This document shows, one piece after another, positions 22,254 through 33,139 of a stretch of 64,000 bases of DNA. The DNA lies in the NCBI RefSeq assembly GCF_035222375.1, contig NC_085887.1, positions 3,633,501 to 3,697,500 on the forward strand. The letters are read 5' to 3'. Source of the DNA: Podospora pseudocomata (lineage: Eukaryota; Ascomycota; Sordariomycetes; Sordariales; Podosporaceae). The notes below the pieces were generated by a model. That model did not search any database. It saw only the letters and a program-made list of their open reading frames with translations, and was not told the origin of the DNA. How positions within the stretch are numbered: the first letter of the stretch is position 1; the number at the start of each line of letters is the position of its first letter. The position numbers were made by a program, and so were the translations under genes.

Positions 22254-23983
22254 AGGGTGATTGTTGGGTTGTGTGTCGTGATTTTGTTTGGTGTTTTCAT
22301 TTGTCTGGGTGTCGTCATGAGGGATAAGGCGAGGCACCGATGGGGACACGCTGCGTAGGTATTTTGCGGGGGGAGTTGATGCTGGAAGGCGCCAGACTTG
22401 TACGTGATTGACTGCTGCGTTATTTAGTCCTACGGTTTTCTCTTCTTTTTAGGTAGTTACTGTTCCACATTTTGGCTCATACTTCGTCGAGGGTACCCAT
22501 GAACAACTCGACTGTCACTTCCAGGGAAATCCGATACAGATTTCGGAAGACATACTGCCAAAAACTGAGGAAGATTTCTCTCCCTATCTTCTACATTTTT
22601 ACCCCTCAGTCTTCTAATGAACCTGAAGTATATAACCGCCGACAGAAAATAGAAATCGAAAATAAAACGGGCTGTAGAAAATAGAGGTACTTCGGTACAT
22701 CGAGCTTGCATTTTCAGGCTCTCAGGCGGAATGATGATGAAGCATAGCTCTTTGTATAACTGGATATTTACCACTCCGATCTTCGAAGCCGAAATCAAAA
22801 TCATATGTGTACTATCGCAAGGAATGCGTTTTGCTGAGGATTCAGCCGAGAGACTGGATCACGTTTGGATGTCCGTACACGTTTGTGCTGGACTTGACTC
22901 ATCACTGCGGCACAGCCCAGGCCCTCACCTCAGGTATATAGTCGTTTGCTCCCCTTAGCCTACCCGCAAATCTCGGGTCTTGGGGTTATTGATATTGGGG
23001 CGATATGCTATAATCCTGTAAGATCTGGACGGCTTTTAGGAAACCGACGGTAGGATGGACCAGCCCCTTCTCAAGTGCGTGCTGTTCTGTCTACCCCATT
23101 ATCTCTGCTCCGTAGGAGGACGTGCTATAGAGTGTCACAGGTAGGACCGGTTAACAGGTTGATGACAGTAGTATTCAGCTAAGCTACAATCTGGGCTCTA
23201 TTCCGCCGGCTACGGGCAGGCTCTATTGTCAAGACGTAGCCCAAGGAGCTACAAACAGGTTGGACTGGAGTCGCACACGTCTCTGCTCTCTCCACGCTCA
23301 GACCAACGTACACAGCTATACCAGAAGCTCATGCAGATGAACCTCCACCTTCTGTTCTATCCTTGCTTCCTAAGTTTAGTGCACTCCTAGAGTGGCCTAG
23401 CTAGTTGCAATACACTACCGGACTGGTATACCGCAATCATCTCGATTTGAAATGATTGATGGCCCCACCATCTTGCCAGTCCGCCATGCATTTGTTCCCA
23501 AATCAACTCACGAAGCAGAAGGCGGGCCACGACAAACCCGCTTTCAACTCCCAAAGCCCTTTCTTGCTTGTAAACATGACCGTGCGCCTTGATCTTCTGC
23601 GGTCTGTTTAGACTTCGTAACGGCTGTCCAGTTGCGCCGCGCCTGCTTGTCCAAAGGTATTGCTGGCTCCGGTCGATGATGCTGCCCGACTCCGCGGACC
23701 AATATGATTGGACATGGACACTCCATGGCACTTCGAGCTTGCGCCTCCACGCAGTTGAGAGAATCAACAACTCAACTGCTCGCACCAGGCATTTGACCTT
23801 TGTCCGCCAGAAGCGATCGGTATCAAACACTGTTCACCTACCGCCGTCGAACAAGAAAGGCCGGAAGTAGCCTCCACTTGGGAGCAACCGCGCCAACGTT
23901 TGTCGAGCCACAGCATCAGCGGTGCGGGGAACTTCTACGAGTCTCGGGATTGACCGTGCAAACCCCGCTGCCAGTACCTAGCC
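22254..23983. other. Long spacer upstream of NLR 1, no gene supported
   Basis: About 1.7 kb contains only short frames on both strands, the longest (147 codons, minus, 23387-23830) without recognised similarity. The last 100 bases serve as the NLR 5' region. Confidence 0.45.
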
Positions 23984-26900
23984 ATGCCTTCTGTCAATCT
24001 CAGCCAGGCCATGCATTTGATCGGATGGACCACTGCTCTTTGTCACTTAGCTGGTGCGATTGCCTCTGGCCTGTGGTTCTATCCCACGTTCGCGCGTTCC
24101 AAGCCCGCACCATCGTCTCAGACCAGGGACAGCTCAAGCCCCGCACGATCCACGCGACAAGACGTCCGCCTCTGTCAAGTTAACCCTGACAAGAGCGAGA
24201 CAGACACCGACATCGACATCATTGCCATTCATGGCGTCGACACAAAGTCGCCAGACACGTGGACATGGGTAGACCCCAACGATCCCAACAATACCGTTAA
24301 CTGGCTGGCCGACCCGCGAATGCTCCCGAGTCAAGTGGAAGCAGCTCGCATCTTCACATGCGACTGGCCTGCCGATCTGCTTCAGCCGTCAGACTTGGTC
24401 CAGAAGACGGACGACGAGATCGCTTTGCTCCTATTCGAAGGAATCAAGAGAGATCTCTTGAGAACGCATGATAAAAAGAAAGTAGACCGGCCGATTCTCT
24501 TCATCGCTTCCTGCCTTGGGGGAATCATCTTGGCAAAGGCTCTTGTGGGCGCCGATTATAAATCCAGCAGCTATTATAGTCTGAGGACAGCAACACGTGG
24601 GATTATCTTCCTCGCCACCCCGTTTGGAGGGACTTCGTTCGAAGACGTAGCTATCTGGGCAGATCCAGGTCTGACCGTATGGGCTCTGATCCGTCGCCGA
24701 GAAGTGAGTAACCTGCTCGGCTGGGTGAAGGGATCGACCTTCTCTCTTGAGGCACTAGTTCGGAGGTTCACGCGGCTATGTCAAGATAATCACAACCCCT
24801 GCCGTGTGTTCTGCTTTTACGAACTTGGAAAAACGAATCTCTGGCGCAAGGTATTTCCTTGGCTGCCAGCCTCACTCCCTGGATGGAAGCAGGTGAGAAC
24901 CGCGACGCACCGACGTCCCAGAGCTACGACTAACGATTCCCAGCTGGTTGACATGAGGTCAGCAATCCTTCAAATCGTCCTTGAACCGCTGCCGCTCGAT
25001 CGAACCCACCGCCTGATGAACAAATTCGACGGCCCTAAATGTCCGGACTACAAACAAGTCTCTGGAAAGATTCTAGAGTTTCTCACGAAGATATGTAATG
25101 GAACCCCCCTCGCACAGGCGGACACCAGGATTCGCAATGTGCACTATTCGCTGAACGGCTCAAAATTGAACGACTATCGGGCGACCTGCTACCGATGGAC
25201 AGATGCTACATCAATCTGGCCATTGTCGAGTGGCCTAGCGATAATGCAACTCACGGAGGAAAAGGAGATACAGCACAACAGTCTTCCCCGTTTTCGCTCC
25301 TCGCCCGACTAAATGTGGAGACACCGGACAAGACGATCGAGGTCACGCTGCCGACGCTGTTTGAGCCCCGCAAGTCACAGGACGGCCAGAAGAAACAGCC
25401 AAGTCGCATCCTGATCCGTGGACGGGCAGGAGTGGGTAAGACTACTCTATGCAAGAAGATTGTCCATGATTTTAAATACAACAACCTATGGCAGGGCTTG
25501 TTCAATCGCGTGCTTTGGGTACCACTGCGGAACCTGAAGGTGGAAAAGAGACAGAGTGCCGGATACAACTTCCGGGATTTGTTTTACCATGAGTATTTCT
25601 CTCAAGATCTCGAAGGCCGCGAGCTCTCCGAAGCATTGTGGCGCGCCTTGAAGGACACCAAGAGCGGCAGGACTTTGCTCATCCTCGACGGCTTCGACGA
25701 AGTGTCACAGGGCCTAGGCGGTGACATGTCCGTCTTCCTCGAAGAGCTCTTGAATCAGCCAAATGTCATCATCACTGCCCGGCCCAACGCACGGCTTCCT
25801 CCTCGGCTAGATCCTCTTGACCTCGAGTTGGAAACCATTGGATTCTACCCGGACCAAATCACGGCCTACATTGAAAACACCTTTACCGATCGAGAAACGC
25901 GCGAACGCGATTTGGAAAAGATCAAAGAGGTTCAATCGTTTCTGCAACGCCATCCGCTCATGCAAGGTCTAATGCGTATCCCGATCCAGCTAGATGCGTT
26001 TTGCTACACCTGGAATGGTTTTCCTCGGGAAGGTGTGCCGGAGACCATGACAGCTGTCTACAAAGCTATCGAGGCGAGTCTGTGGAAAAAAGATATCTTG
26101 AAGCTACAGAAAAAGAAGGATGGTGAGCCTCTAACGGGAGACCAGATTAAGAAGGCTAGCCGGAAAAAGATTGAAAGCTTCGTGGAGCAGGAGCTCAGAT
26201 TCCTTGAGTGCCTTGCCTTTTTGGGGTTCTATGACGACGTGATAGACTTCGATTGGGAACTTCGAAACGCTGTTTCTGATAGATTTGCATCAGATCTCCT
26301 ACTTGATAAAGATCTGCCTTGTCTCTCATTCCTACGAACGTCGGACCCTTCATCAAACGATCAAGATCGAAATTACCACTTCTTACACCTCACGTTTCAA
26401 GAGTATTTTGCAGCACGGTATTTCATTCGACAGTGGAAAGATAAACAACAGCTCAACTGTCTGCAACTCAGCCGTGACAATTGTAACAATATGGAACCTG
26501 CCACTTTCCTTGAGAAGTACAAATACGATCCTCGCTACGATATCTTCTGGCGCTTTGTCGCAGGATTACTCGATGCCGATGACATGGCCCTCGACTTCTT
26601 CCAGATGATTGAGAAGGAACCACGCGATCTCCTAGGACCTACGCACCAACGCCTTGTCATGCATTGCCTGAGCGAAGTTGAGCGGAAGGAGTCAAATTTC
26701 ACGGGACTTCGAGCGAGGCTAGAAAACCAACTAGAACAGTGGCTACTGTTTGAATCCGATTCTACGGGGAATTCCAAACTAGTCCATGAAATGGAGTGTC
26801 CGGGGCAGGTCCTGTCCAATGTATTAACGCAAGCATCTGAAGGCGAAAGAACGGTTCTTCTCGAATCACTATCTAAACGAACAGCAGTGCCGTTCAATGT

Positions 26901-27732
26901 TATAAAAGTCGTATTTCCCTGGCTGACCAACCGCACCTCTGCACGCCAATGTGCTGCTATCTTGCGTATGTTAGGAAACCAGCATAATAACTTACCGGAC
27001 AAGATCCATCAAAGCATCGCAGCACGGCTCAAGCATGAGAACGGGAGCGTCCGGGAGGCAGCAATCGAGGCGCTTCGAGGCCGCGCCGACCTCCCTAACC
27101 AGGTGCTCCAAAGCATCGCAGCACGGCTCGAGGATAAGGACAGGGGCGTCCGGGAGGCAGCAATCGAGGCGCTTCGAGGCCACGCCCACCTCCCCGACCA
27201 GGTGCTCCAGAGCATCGCAGCACGGCTCGAAGATAAGGACGGGGGCGTCCAGTGGGCAGCAATCGAGGCGCTTGGAGGCCGCGCCGACCTCCCCGACCAG
27301 GTATTCCAGAGCATTGCAGTACGGCTCGAGGATGAGGACGGGGGCGTCCGGCGGGCAGCAATGAAGGCGCTTCAAGGCCGCGCCGACCTCCCCGACCAGG
27401 TGCTCCAGAGCATCGCAGCACGGCTCGAGGATGAGGACTGGCACGTCCAGTGGAAAGCAATCGAGGTGCTTCTATATCAATCAGCATTATCGTTAGATGT
27501 CCTCATCCCACATATCCGATCCTTTTACGACGCTTTACTCCAGGAGAGCTTCAGGGAGCATTTATTCTGGTACGCTTCGGAAAGAAGTTTTATAGGGACT
27601 AATCTTCGCCATATCTATTTAACTAGCGAGCAACATAACGGTAAGGAGGTGGTTAGGAAGCTACTGTTAGAGAAGGGCGCTGCCAACGTAAATGATAGAC
27701 GCAGAGCGCTACTGTCCATACTAAGTTACTAA
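23984..27732 (+). pseudogene. NLR 1: alpha/beta-hydrolase + NACHT + HEAT-repeat STAND protein, one frameshift
   Basis: ATG at 23984; a probable in-frame 51-bp intron lies at 24893-24943. The N-terminus has a hydrophobic stretch (GWTTALCHLAGAIASGLWF), then an alpha/beta-hydrolase domain with IDIIAIHGVDT, elbow IASCLGGIILAKAL and IFLATPFGG. The frame breaks at about 25151, where one missing base separates VHYS from ERLKIERLSGDLLPMD in the next frame; that frame has its own ATG at 25195. The NACHT module follows: P-loop RGRAGVGKTTL, Walker B LLILDGFDEVS, IITARPNARLP, and FLHLTFQEYFAARYF. Five near-identical 33-aa HEAT-like repeats occupy 26992-27486. STAND proteins of this design act in fungal allorecognition and innate immunity: the repeats sense a ligand, NACHT oligomerises and the head executes. 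The second frame (845 codons) could still be expressed alone. Confidence 0.8.
26992..27486 (+). repeat. Five 99-bp near-identical HEAT repeats (high internal conservation)
   Basis: Units start at 26992, 27091, 27190, 27289 and 27388, exactly 99 bp apart, each encoding about LPDQVLQSIAARLEDKDG plus an AAIEALRGRAD-type tail. Differences concentrate in a few codons after LED (KDR, KDG, EDG, EDW) and before AAI (VRE, VQW, VRR). That is the pattern expected of hypervariable ligand-binding positions on conserved scaffolds. Confidence 0.92.
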
Positions 27733-27774
27733 GAACTGGGAGGAAGCGGTGGTGTAGTTATTATAGCTAACTTA

Positions 27775-29768
27775 ACGTATTTTATAAGCGAGTCGTGGGT
27801 ACAAGCGAGCCGTGGGTTCTCCACTACCTACCAACAACTATTGTGACGGCTGTGGCGGCGTCACCATATATATACCACTGGAGCGAGCCAAGCCAGGAAG
27901 CTTGGCTCACTTGTAGCTTTTGATAGCAATCACAGTGGGTATGGTGCAGTGGTCCGGCCTGCCGTGACAACTATCCTTAATTACTACATACAACACTAGT
28001 AACTAACTACAATTTCCTCTGCAATAGATGTATCAGATGATTCTCCAGCCTCCTGGCAAGTGCGCGCGTTATGGCCAGGCTTGCCGCACACACCACAGCA
28101 CCGAACCTTCGTATGAGACCCCCCTGCACCACTACCATCCGGCTGCGTTTCTTGCACTCCCTCTCCACCCACGGCCTTGTTATCCAGTAGATCGTGTGCA
28201 TCCTGCACAGTAAGTGATCCTCCGAGACGTACGCGTGTTTTTTTGGCTCTCCGGCGTTTGCTTAGTGCCTCGTTGGCCTTACGGAGCGAAGCGACCTCTG
28301 ACTCGAGGAGAGCCACTCGATGCATTATAGCTGTTGTACCCTTGGCAAGCTGGTCCACAGCAGCTAATATCGAAGTTAGGGAGCTATTTTGATGGTTGAC
28401 AATGCGTGTCTTAATGAGCGTTGACTGCGATTCGGCTTCTCGAGGGTTGTGTGGTGTCTGGAAGACCCAAGGTTGCGCAACGCCAGGCCGTGAGGTCGGG
28501 GGTGTTGGCGTACAAAGCTTGATATCCAGCTTGGAAAGCATCCTCTCTGGATCGTATGGCACAAGGCCAGCACCCGTAAAGCCACCCTGTATATTCTTCT
28601 CCGTTATAGAGGCGAAGAAGGCTTCGCGGAAGGCACAGAGGAACTCGAGCTTGCTTATGTGGTTGATATGAATGCGTATGAAGTCCTCGATCTGGCGACC
28701 GTACGCCTGTTTTAGCGGCACAAAGCAGCCAACATCGAGTGGTTGAAGGAGGTGGGAGGAGTGTGGAGGCATGCAGAGTGTAATAATATTGTTCTGCTGG
28801 CAGTGGCGCTCGAATTCGGTCGAGTGGTGGCTTTCGTGGCCGTCGAGGATCAATAACCGGTATTTGCCCTTTGTGCGAGACGCTGTGTAATAGTCGAAGT
28901 GCTTAATCCAATCTAGGCCTACCGCATTGCTAGTCCAGCCATTATCGGTGGTTGCGATGCGCCAGGTAGACGGTAGGTTGCACTCGGTATACCAGTTGGC
29001 AAGGTGGTACTGCGCGGCTAAGATGATGAAAGGAGGGATGGCCCAGCCGAGGGCATTGACTCCCTGGATTACCGTTGCCCATTCGCGGTTGCCAGGCTGG
29101 GCCAGTTTCGCCTTGCTAAGGCCGTCAGAGGTCGTAACTACCATGCCCGCGAAGATAATACCCATCATAAACCCAGTCTCGTCGAAGTTGTAGATATCGT
29201 CATCTACAATACCGTACTTAGCCTTAGTGTTCCGTACGAGCGCAAACCACTCGGCAATGACCTTTGGATCCTCGCACTTAGCCCTCTGGTAGTCGTATCT
29301 ACGCTTAAAACGCGTACGGAGCTGTGGCTGACGTTTGACGAAGTTATGTGCCCAGAGCTTGCCAACAGGGGGCGCGTCGCGTACGCGTAGCAGTTGGTTG
29401 GCCATATCTTCTACACTACGCAATCTTGGTGGAAAAGCTCGCGTACATAGCTCAATAATATATCGGACAATAGCTTCCTCTTCCGATTGAGTCAGCTTTT
29501 TCGAATTGGGTGTTATATCGCGTCGTGCAGGCCGGCCAGCGCGTCGGTTAGAGAGAGTCATAGCTGGTACGTTGTAGAGCTTAGCTGCAGCTCGGAGGCT
29601 TAATTTTTCATTGATTCGAAGAGCCTCAAGGGCTAAGAGTATCCTGGCTTCCTTTGAAGTAGGAGGCATATAGGGTTGTGGAAAAAATTGATGTTAGGTG
29701 TAAGGAGGACGCGTCGTGGTGGAGACTGTACGACTCGCTTATATGTACGACTCGCTTATAATATACGT
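27775..29768 (-). mobile_element. Fot1/pogo-type DNA transposon, complete
   Basis: Terminal inverted repeats start ACGTATTTTATAAGCGAG on the left and, on the reverse complement, ACGTATATTATAAGCGAG on the right; imperfect similarity extends about 50 bp. Each TIR contains the subrepeat AAGCGAGTCGT twice, slightly diverged. The element is flanked by TA (27773-27774 and 29769-29770), the target duplication of Tc1/mariner-pogo elements. At 1994 bp it has a normal length for Fot1. Its single gene is intact. It sits 42 bases after the NLR 1 stop codon. Confidence 0.92.
27996..29669 (-). CDS. Fot1/pogo transposase (CENP-B HTH + DDE + CCHC knuckle)
   Basis: Uninterrupted protein of 557 aa from ATG at 29669. 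Residues 1-60 form a Psq-type helix-turn-helix (SLRAAAKLYNVPAMTLSNR), followed by a CENP-B-like second HTH with LWAHNFVKRQPQLRTRFKRR. The DDE_1 catalytic core shows YNFDETGF (first Asp), LLILDGHESHHS (second Asp) and the LLQPLDVGCF region with the third acidic residue. A short coiled coil (MHRVALLESEVASLRKAN) follows, and near the end a CCHC zinc knuckle, C-x2-C-x4-H-x4-C. With an intact frame and both TIRs the element may be active or recently so. It is oriented opposite to NLR 1. Confidence 0.92.
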   Translation of the reverse strand: MPPTSKEARILLALEALRINEKLSLRAAAKLYNVPAMTLSNRRAGRPARRDITPNSKKLTQSEEEAIVRYIIELCTRAFPPRLRSVEDMANQLLRVRDAPPVGKLWAHNFVKRQPQLRTRFKRRYDYQRAKCEDPKVIAEWFALVRNTKAKYGIVDDDIYNFDETGFMMGIIFAGMVVTTSDGLSKAKLAQPGNREWATVIQGVNALGWAIPPFIILAAQYHLANWYTECNLPSTWRIATTDNGWTSNAVGLDWIKHFDYYTASRTKGKYRLLILDGHESHHSTEFERHCQQNNIITLCMPPHSSHLLQPLDVGCFVPLKQAYGRQIEDFIRIHINHISKLEFLCAFREAFFASITEKNIQGGFTGAGLVPYDPERMLSKLDIKLCTPTPPTSRPGVAQPWVFQTPHNPREAESQSTLIKTRIVNHQNSSLTSILAAVDQLAKGTTAIMHRVALLESEVASLRKANEALSKRRRAKKTRVRLGGSLTVQDAHDLLDNKAVGGEGVQETQPDGSGAGGSHTKVRCCGVCGKPGHNARTCQEAGESSDTSIAEEIVVSY

Positions 29769-29976
29769 TATATGACGATTCAACTAGGCCTTTACCTTGA
29801 CTTGCACATTCGTTACTCGAACTTAAGCTGGTTAATTTAGACATTTCGAAATCAAACACATTTTTTCCAAGCTGAAATTGACAGGGAGGTAGGGTGGAAG
29901 AGGCAGTGCTGCTCCTAACTACACACCCCACCCAAGTCTAAAAGCGGCAATACATTTCCCTTGACCGGGAAGAACA
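29769..29976 (-). repeat. ~207-bp dispersed repeat, copy 1 (3' flank of NLR 1)
   Basis: Read on the minus strand this matches 58659-58867 closely over about 207 bp, including the identical core TTTCAGCTTGGAAAAAATGT and GTTTGATTTCGAAATGTC. The homology ends at, or within a few bases of, the TA where the Fot1 element inserted. Both copies lie downstream of an NLR stop codon and antisense to that NLR. Confidence 0.85.
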
Positions 29977-30186
29977 ACTCAGATAAGATAATAAGCCACA
30001 GCACAGGCATAGAGAGCCGATTCTATCACGAAGAAAACTTTACTATAATGATCTTTCGATTTGCTGCTTATACCCTAAATAAACTCCATTCAACTACATA
30101 ACCCTGAACCACCGACTCCACAATAGGGGCGAAAAGGGGCAAGTCGCCCCCACAAAACAGCACTTTTCCGTCTCCTCCTGATCTCT

Positions 30187-31687
30187 TCAAGCCTGCTTCT
30201 TCTCCGCCTTGAGAGCCTTAATAATCCTCTTCAAATCGTCAGCCCCATCCGCCTTGAAACCCTCAACTTCATCCAATGCCTTCTCAAACCACTCGACTGC
30301 CTCCTTCTTCTTGCCCCATGCTTGATACAAACGTCCCATAATCTCATAGTAATCACCCATGTGAGGCAAAATCTCCTCCTCAGTCAAAGCTTGGATCATT
30401 TCCTTGTTGAGCTTGACTGCCTCGTCAAACTTCCCTTCCTCAACCAACTCCACGATTTCAGGGCCAAGGTCGTCAACTTTCTGGCGGCGGGCGTCTGAGG
30501 CAGCTAGAAGCTCTGGGGGGCCGGCACATAGGTTGCACGAGCAGTCGAAGCCCCAGAGTTTCTTGAGGCGGGGGAGACGGATTTTGGATTGGAGGTTGAA
30601 GGCGGTGTCTTGGCTGAGGTAAGCTAAAGTTTTGACGAAGCGAGTAACAGAGAGAAGTGTATAACTCACAGCTGATTGTAATCTCTTCTCCCGGAAAAAT
30701 ATCCCGGAAAGCAGTGATGGTCTTGGAGAGCGCGGCGGCATTGAATCGAGTGATGGCACTTGATTCATGTTAGCGAATCGTGACAAGTGAAGCGGAGAAA
30801 GACCTACTTTGGTTTACACGCATGATTCATTCTCTGGTAAGAAGGTTTTTGTCAGCAGCAGGCTTCTTCTTGTGAATCCGGAACAGATGAATTGCAAGAG
30901 ACTGCCCGAGGAAAAAAACAAACCAGAAAACCCTCACCGAAACATCCGGAAACAGCGCGACATAACCATGCCCACCTGCTTCCACACTGAAACTATTCGT
31001 CTTCATGACATCCTCCGCAGCCGGCACATCCCCTGGTCTAGTGCTGCTCCTCGCCAACTTGAGCACCCTATCAGGGTAAGGCAACCGCACAACAGCCTCG
31101 CTGAGCAGCAACCTCCCCTGCTCCATTCTCAAATTCGCAGCAAAGTCCTTGTCTGCCATTAAAGTGGCGTAGTCAGTCATGAAGATCGACCCCTTTGGAA
31201 TCTTCCTCGTGGCAATCAGCCCGAAACCCTTGCCATCAATCGTCCTGAGTGCATACGGTGGGTCTTCCAGGTCTTCGCCTACAGTAATGAAGTCATCTTT
31301 GGCCTTGGGAGACGCGAGGATGAGCTTCTCGATCTGGGCCAACGAGGAAGAGGCGTTGTTTGACAAGGGGGCAATGATGCTGATTCCTCGTTTTGGTCCC
31401 TGGAACTTGGATGCGGTGAAGACGCAGTATGGTGTTCCTGCTTTGGTGTCCAAGCAGAATGGGGTGTGTGTCCAAGGTTTTTCCTGACCACTTTTGAGAG
31501 TCTCGTTGGACACAAAGGCGGTTTCACAAGATGGCAAGAGGTCGTGTTTGACGGGGCCTGGGAGACAGTCGTTTACATGTGATCTCAGGGGGGGCAAGAC
31601 GTGCTGTTTTGGTGGCTGGGATTGAATATTTGCTGATGCTGTCCCCGAGAGGAGTAAGAGTGAGGTTGTCAGGATCGACAGCGCCAT
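30187..31687 (-). CDS. SET-domain protein with N-terminal signal peptide
   Basis: Four exons: 31687-30938, 30833-30808, 30758-30670 and 30623-30187; 433 aa, frame kept throughout. The N-terminus MALSILTTSLLLLSGTASA is a convincing signal peptide. The SET domain starts at IDGKGFGLIATRKIPKGS; the exon joins rebuild the RMNHACKPN motif of the cofactor pocket and PGEEITIS, followed by a post-SET-like CSCNLC. A TPR-like helical tail (YYEIMGRLYQAWGKKKEAVE) completes it. The SET5/SMYD-like family methylates lysines on proteins. A secretory targeting signal on a methyltransferase is odd, so the substrate and compartment are unclear. The third intron is only 46 bp and its acceptor (TTTAG) was chosen to preserve frame. 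Confidence 0.78.
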
Positions 31688-33139
31688 CTTGGAGGCGGTG
31701 GGGTGGGTAAGGCAATTAGATCAAGCTAGAATATTTCAGAATAATTCGTGATGGTTTCAAAGTTGACCGCAAAATCATGTCATAAAACGATGGAAAATAA
31801 ACGAAAAGACAAAACCAGAGCTCTGCCACCAAAAAGACACCATTTTGAGCCTGCTCTTCACATATCTGTCCTAACTGTCACAGCCCGCTCCAAGAGTCTT
31901 GGAGTTCTTGGAATCTGGGATTCACCTGCCACTGGCCGTCTTGTGCGTCAGAAGTTGAGCGGCGAACCAGCAGTTTAGTACTATTAGCCGCGGTAGCGAT
32001 TCCTGTTGATCAGCAAAATGCCGTCCCTGACGGTGTCTTCGGATCATCCGACCGAACGCCAAGAGTCTGGGCGATTTCTGGGCATCTCTTCAGGTTGTAG
32101 ATATGCTCATGCTAAGAAGGGCTAATGTGATAGAGGAACGGTATGATGGTAAGTCTTAGGTCCGATGAGGCTCTCCTTCTCCTACCAAGACCATTGACAG
32201 GTCCCCTATCATGGCGTATAAAGAACGTTCCCCCTGTTCTTACTAGAAGGTAGGATTTTCAACCTACCCATACGTTAGAGATCATGCCCTAACTTATAGA
32301 CATTGTCCCAGGCATTCTATGACAAACCCGACCCAAACAACCACATCCGATTCACGCGCTTACACTTCCTCATCTCATCCAACCTCCAGAGCAGTTTGAT
32401 TCATGCGCTTAGGCGCCGTTTTCATCTCGAGATTCAAAAAAACATCTCATGATCACAAGCAACGAATCTCGTTGAAGAAGATCAAGATCTCAGCATTCCG
32501 GCTAAATCATCACAGGTCAAACACGGCCTACGGGCCCCAAACCGGGACACGATCCCGGATTTCTCTCTGAATCTCTCTCAAGCCGCGTCACTATTGCCCC
32601 ATCGTCCTCATTTTGCCGGCTCAGTACTTGTATGTTCAAGATTGCAAATCCATCAGAGAGCAATATCCGCCGCCCCGGGTGTTGGGGAGGTCATTCTGTT
32701 TCAAACATTGGGCTGAGATGGCGAAAGTGAGAATACCCGCTGATGGGCAGGATTGCAACCCAGGGCTTAATATCGGGCAAATTTACCCCACAATCTCGAT
32801 ACCGTTGCTCGTCGCTGCATGGTAACGTGGGGTCCTATTCTTCCAGAGTGACGCCAAGCAATGCCGGTACTTAACCACTCTTTTCTCCGGTAGATTGCCC
32901 GTTCTGGGGCTAGCAATCCGGGGGTGGCGTATACTTGCGTGTACATGGTGGTGTAAGACATCACTGACCGAGGCGTGTCGATGGCTGTATGGATGATTGA
33001 AATCGGTGTTCATATCGACTTTATATGAGAAAAGGGGGCGAGGAAGCATGACTGTGTCAGGTATAAAAGGTTGGTGATAATCCCCTTGAATTGCTGATCA
33101 TCACCACCCCAGTCAAGACACTTGGTTCTCACAGAAAAA
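31688..33139. other. Divergent spacer between SET gene and GH11 gene
   Basis: No gene is supported. The GH11 promoter has the sequence TATAAAAGG at 33061-33069, about 71 bp upstream of the ATG, a plausible TATA element for a highly expressed secreted enzyme. Confidence 0.5.

Noticed and set aside
26992-27486. CRISPR-like array of 99-bp repeats
   Set aside because: The units are contiguous coding HEAT repeats in a eukaryotic gene, with no spacers.
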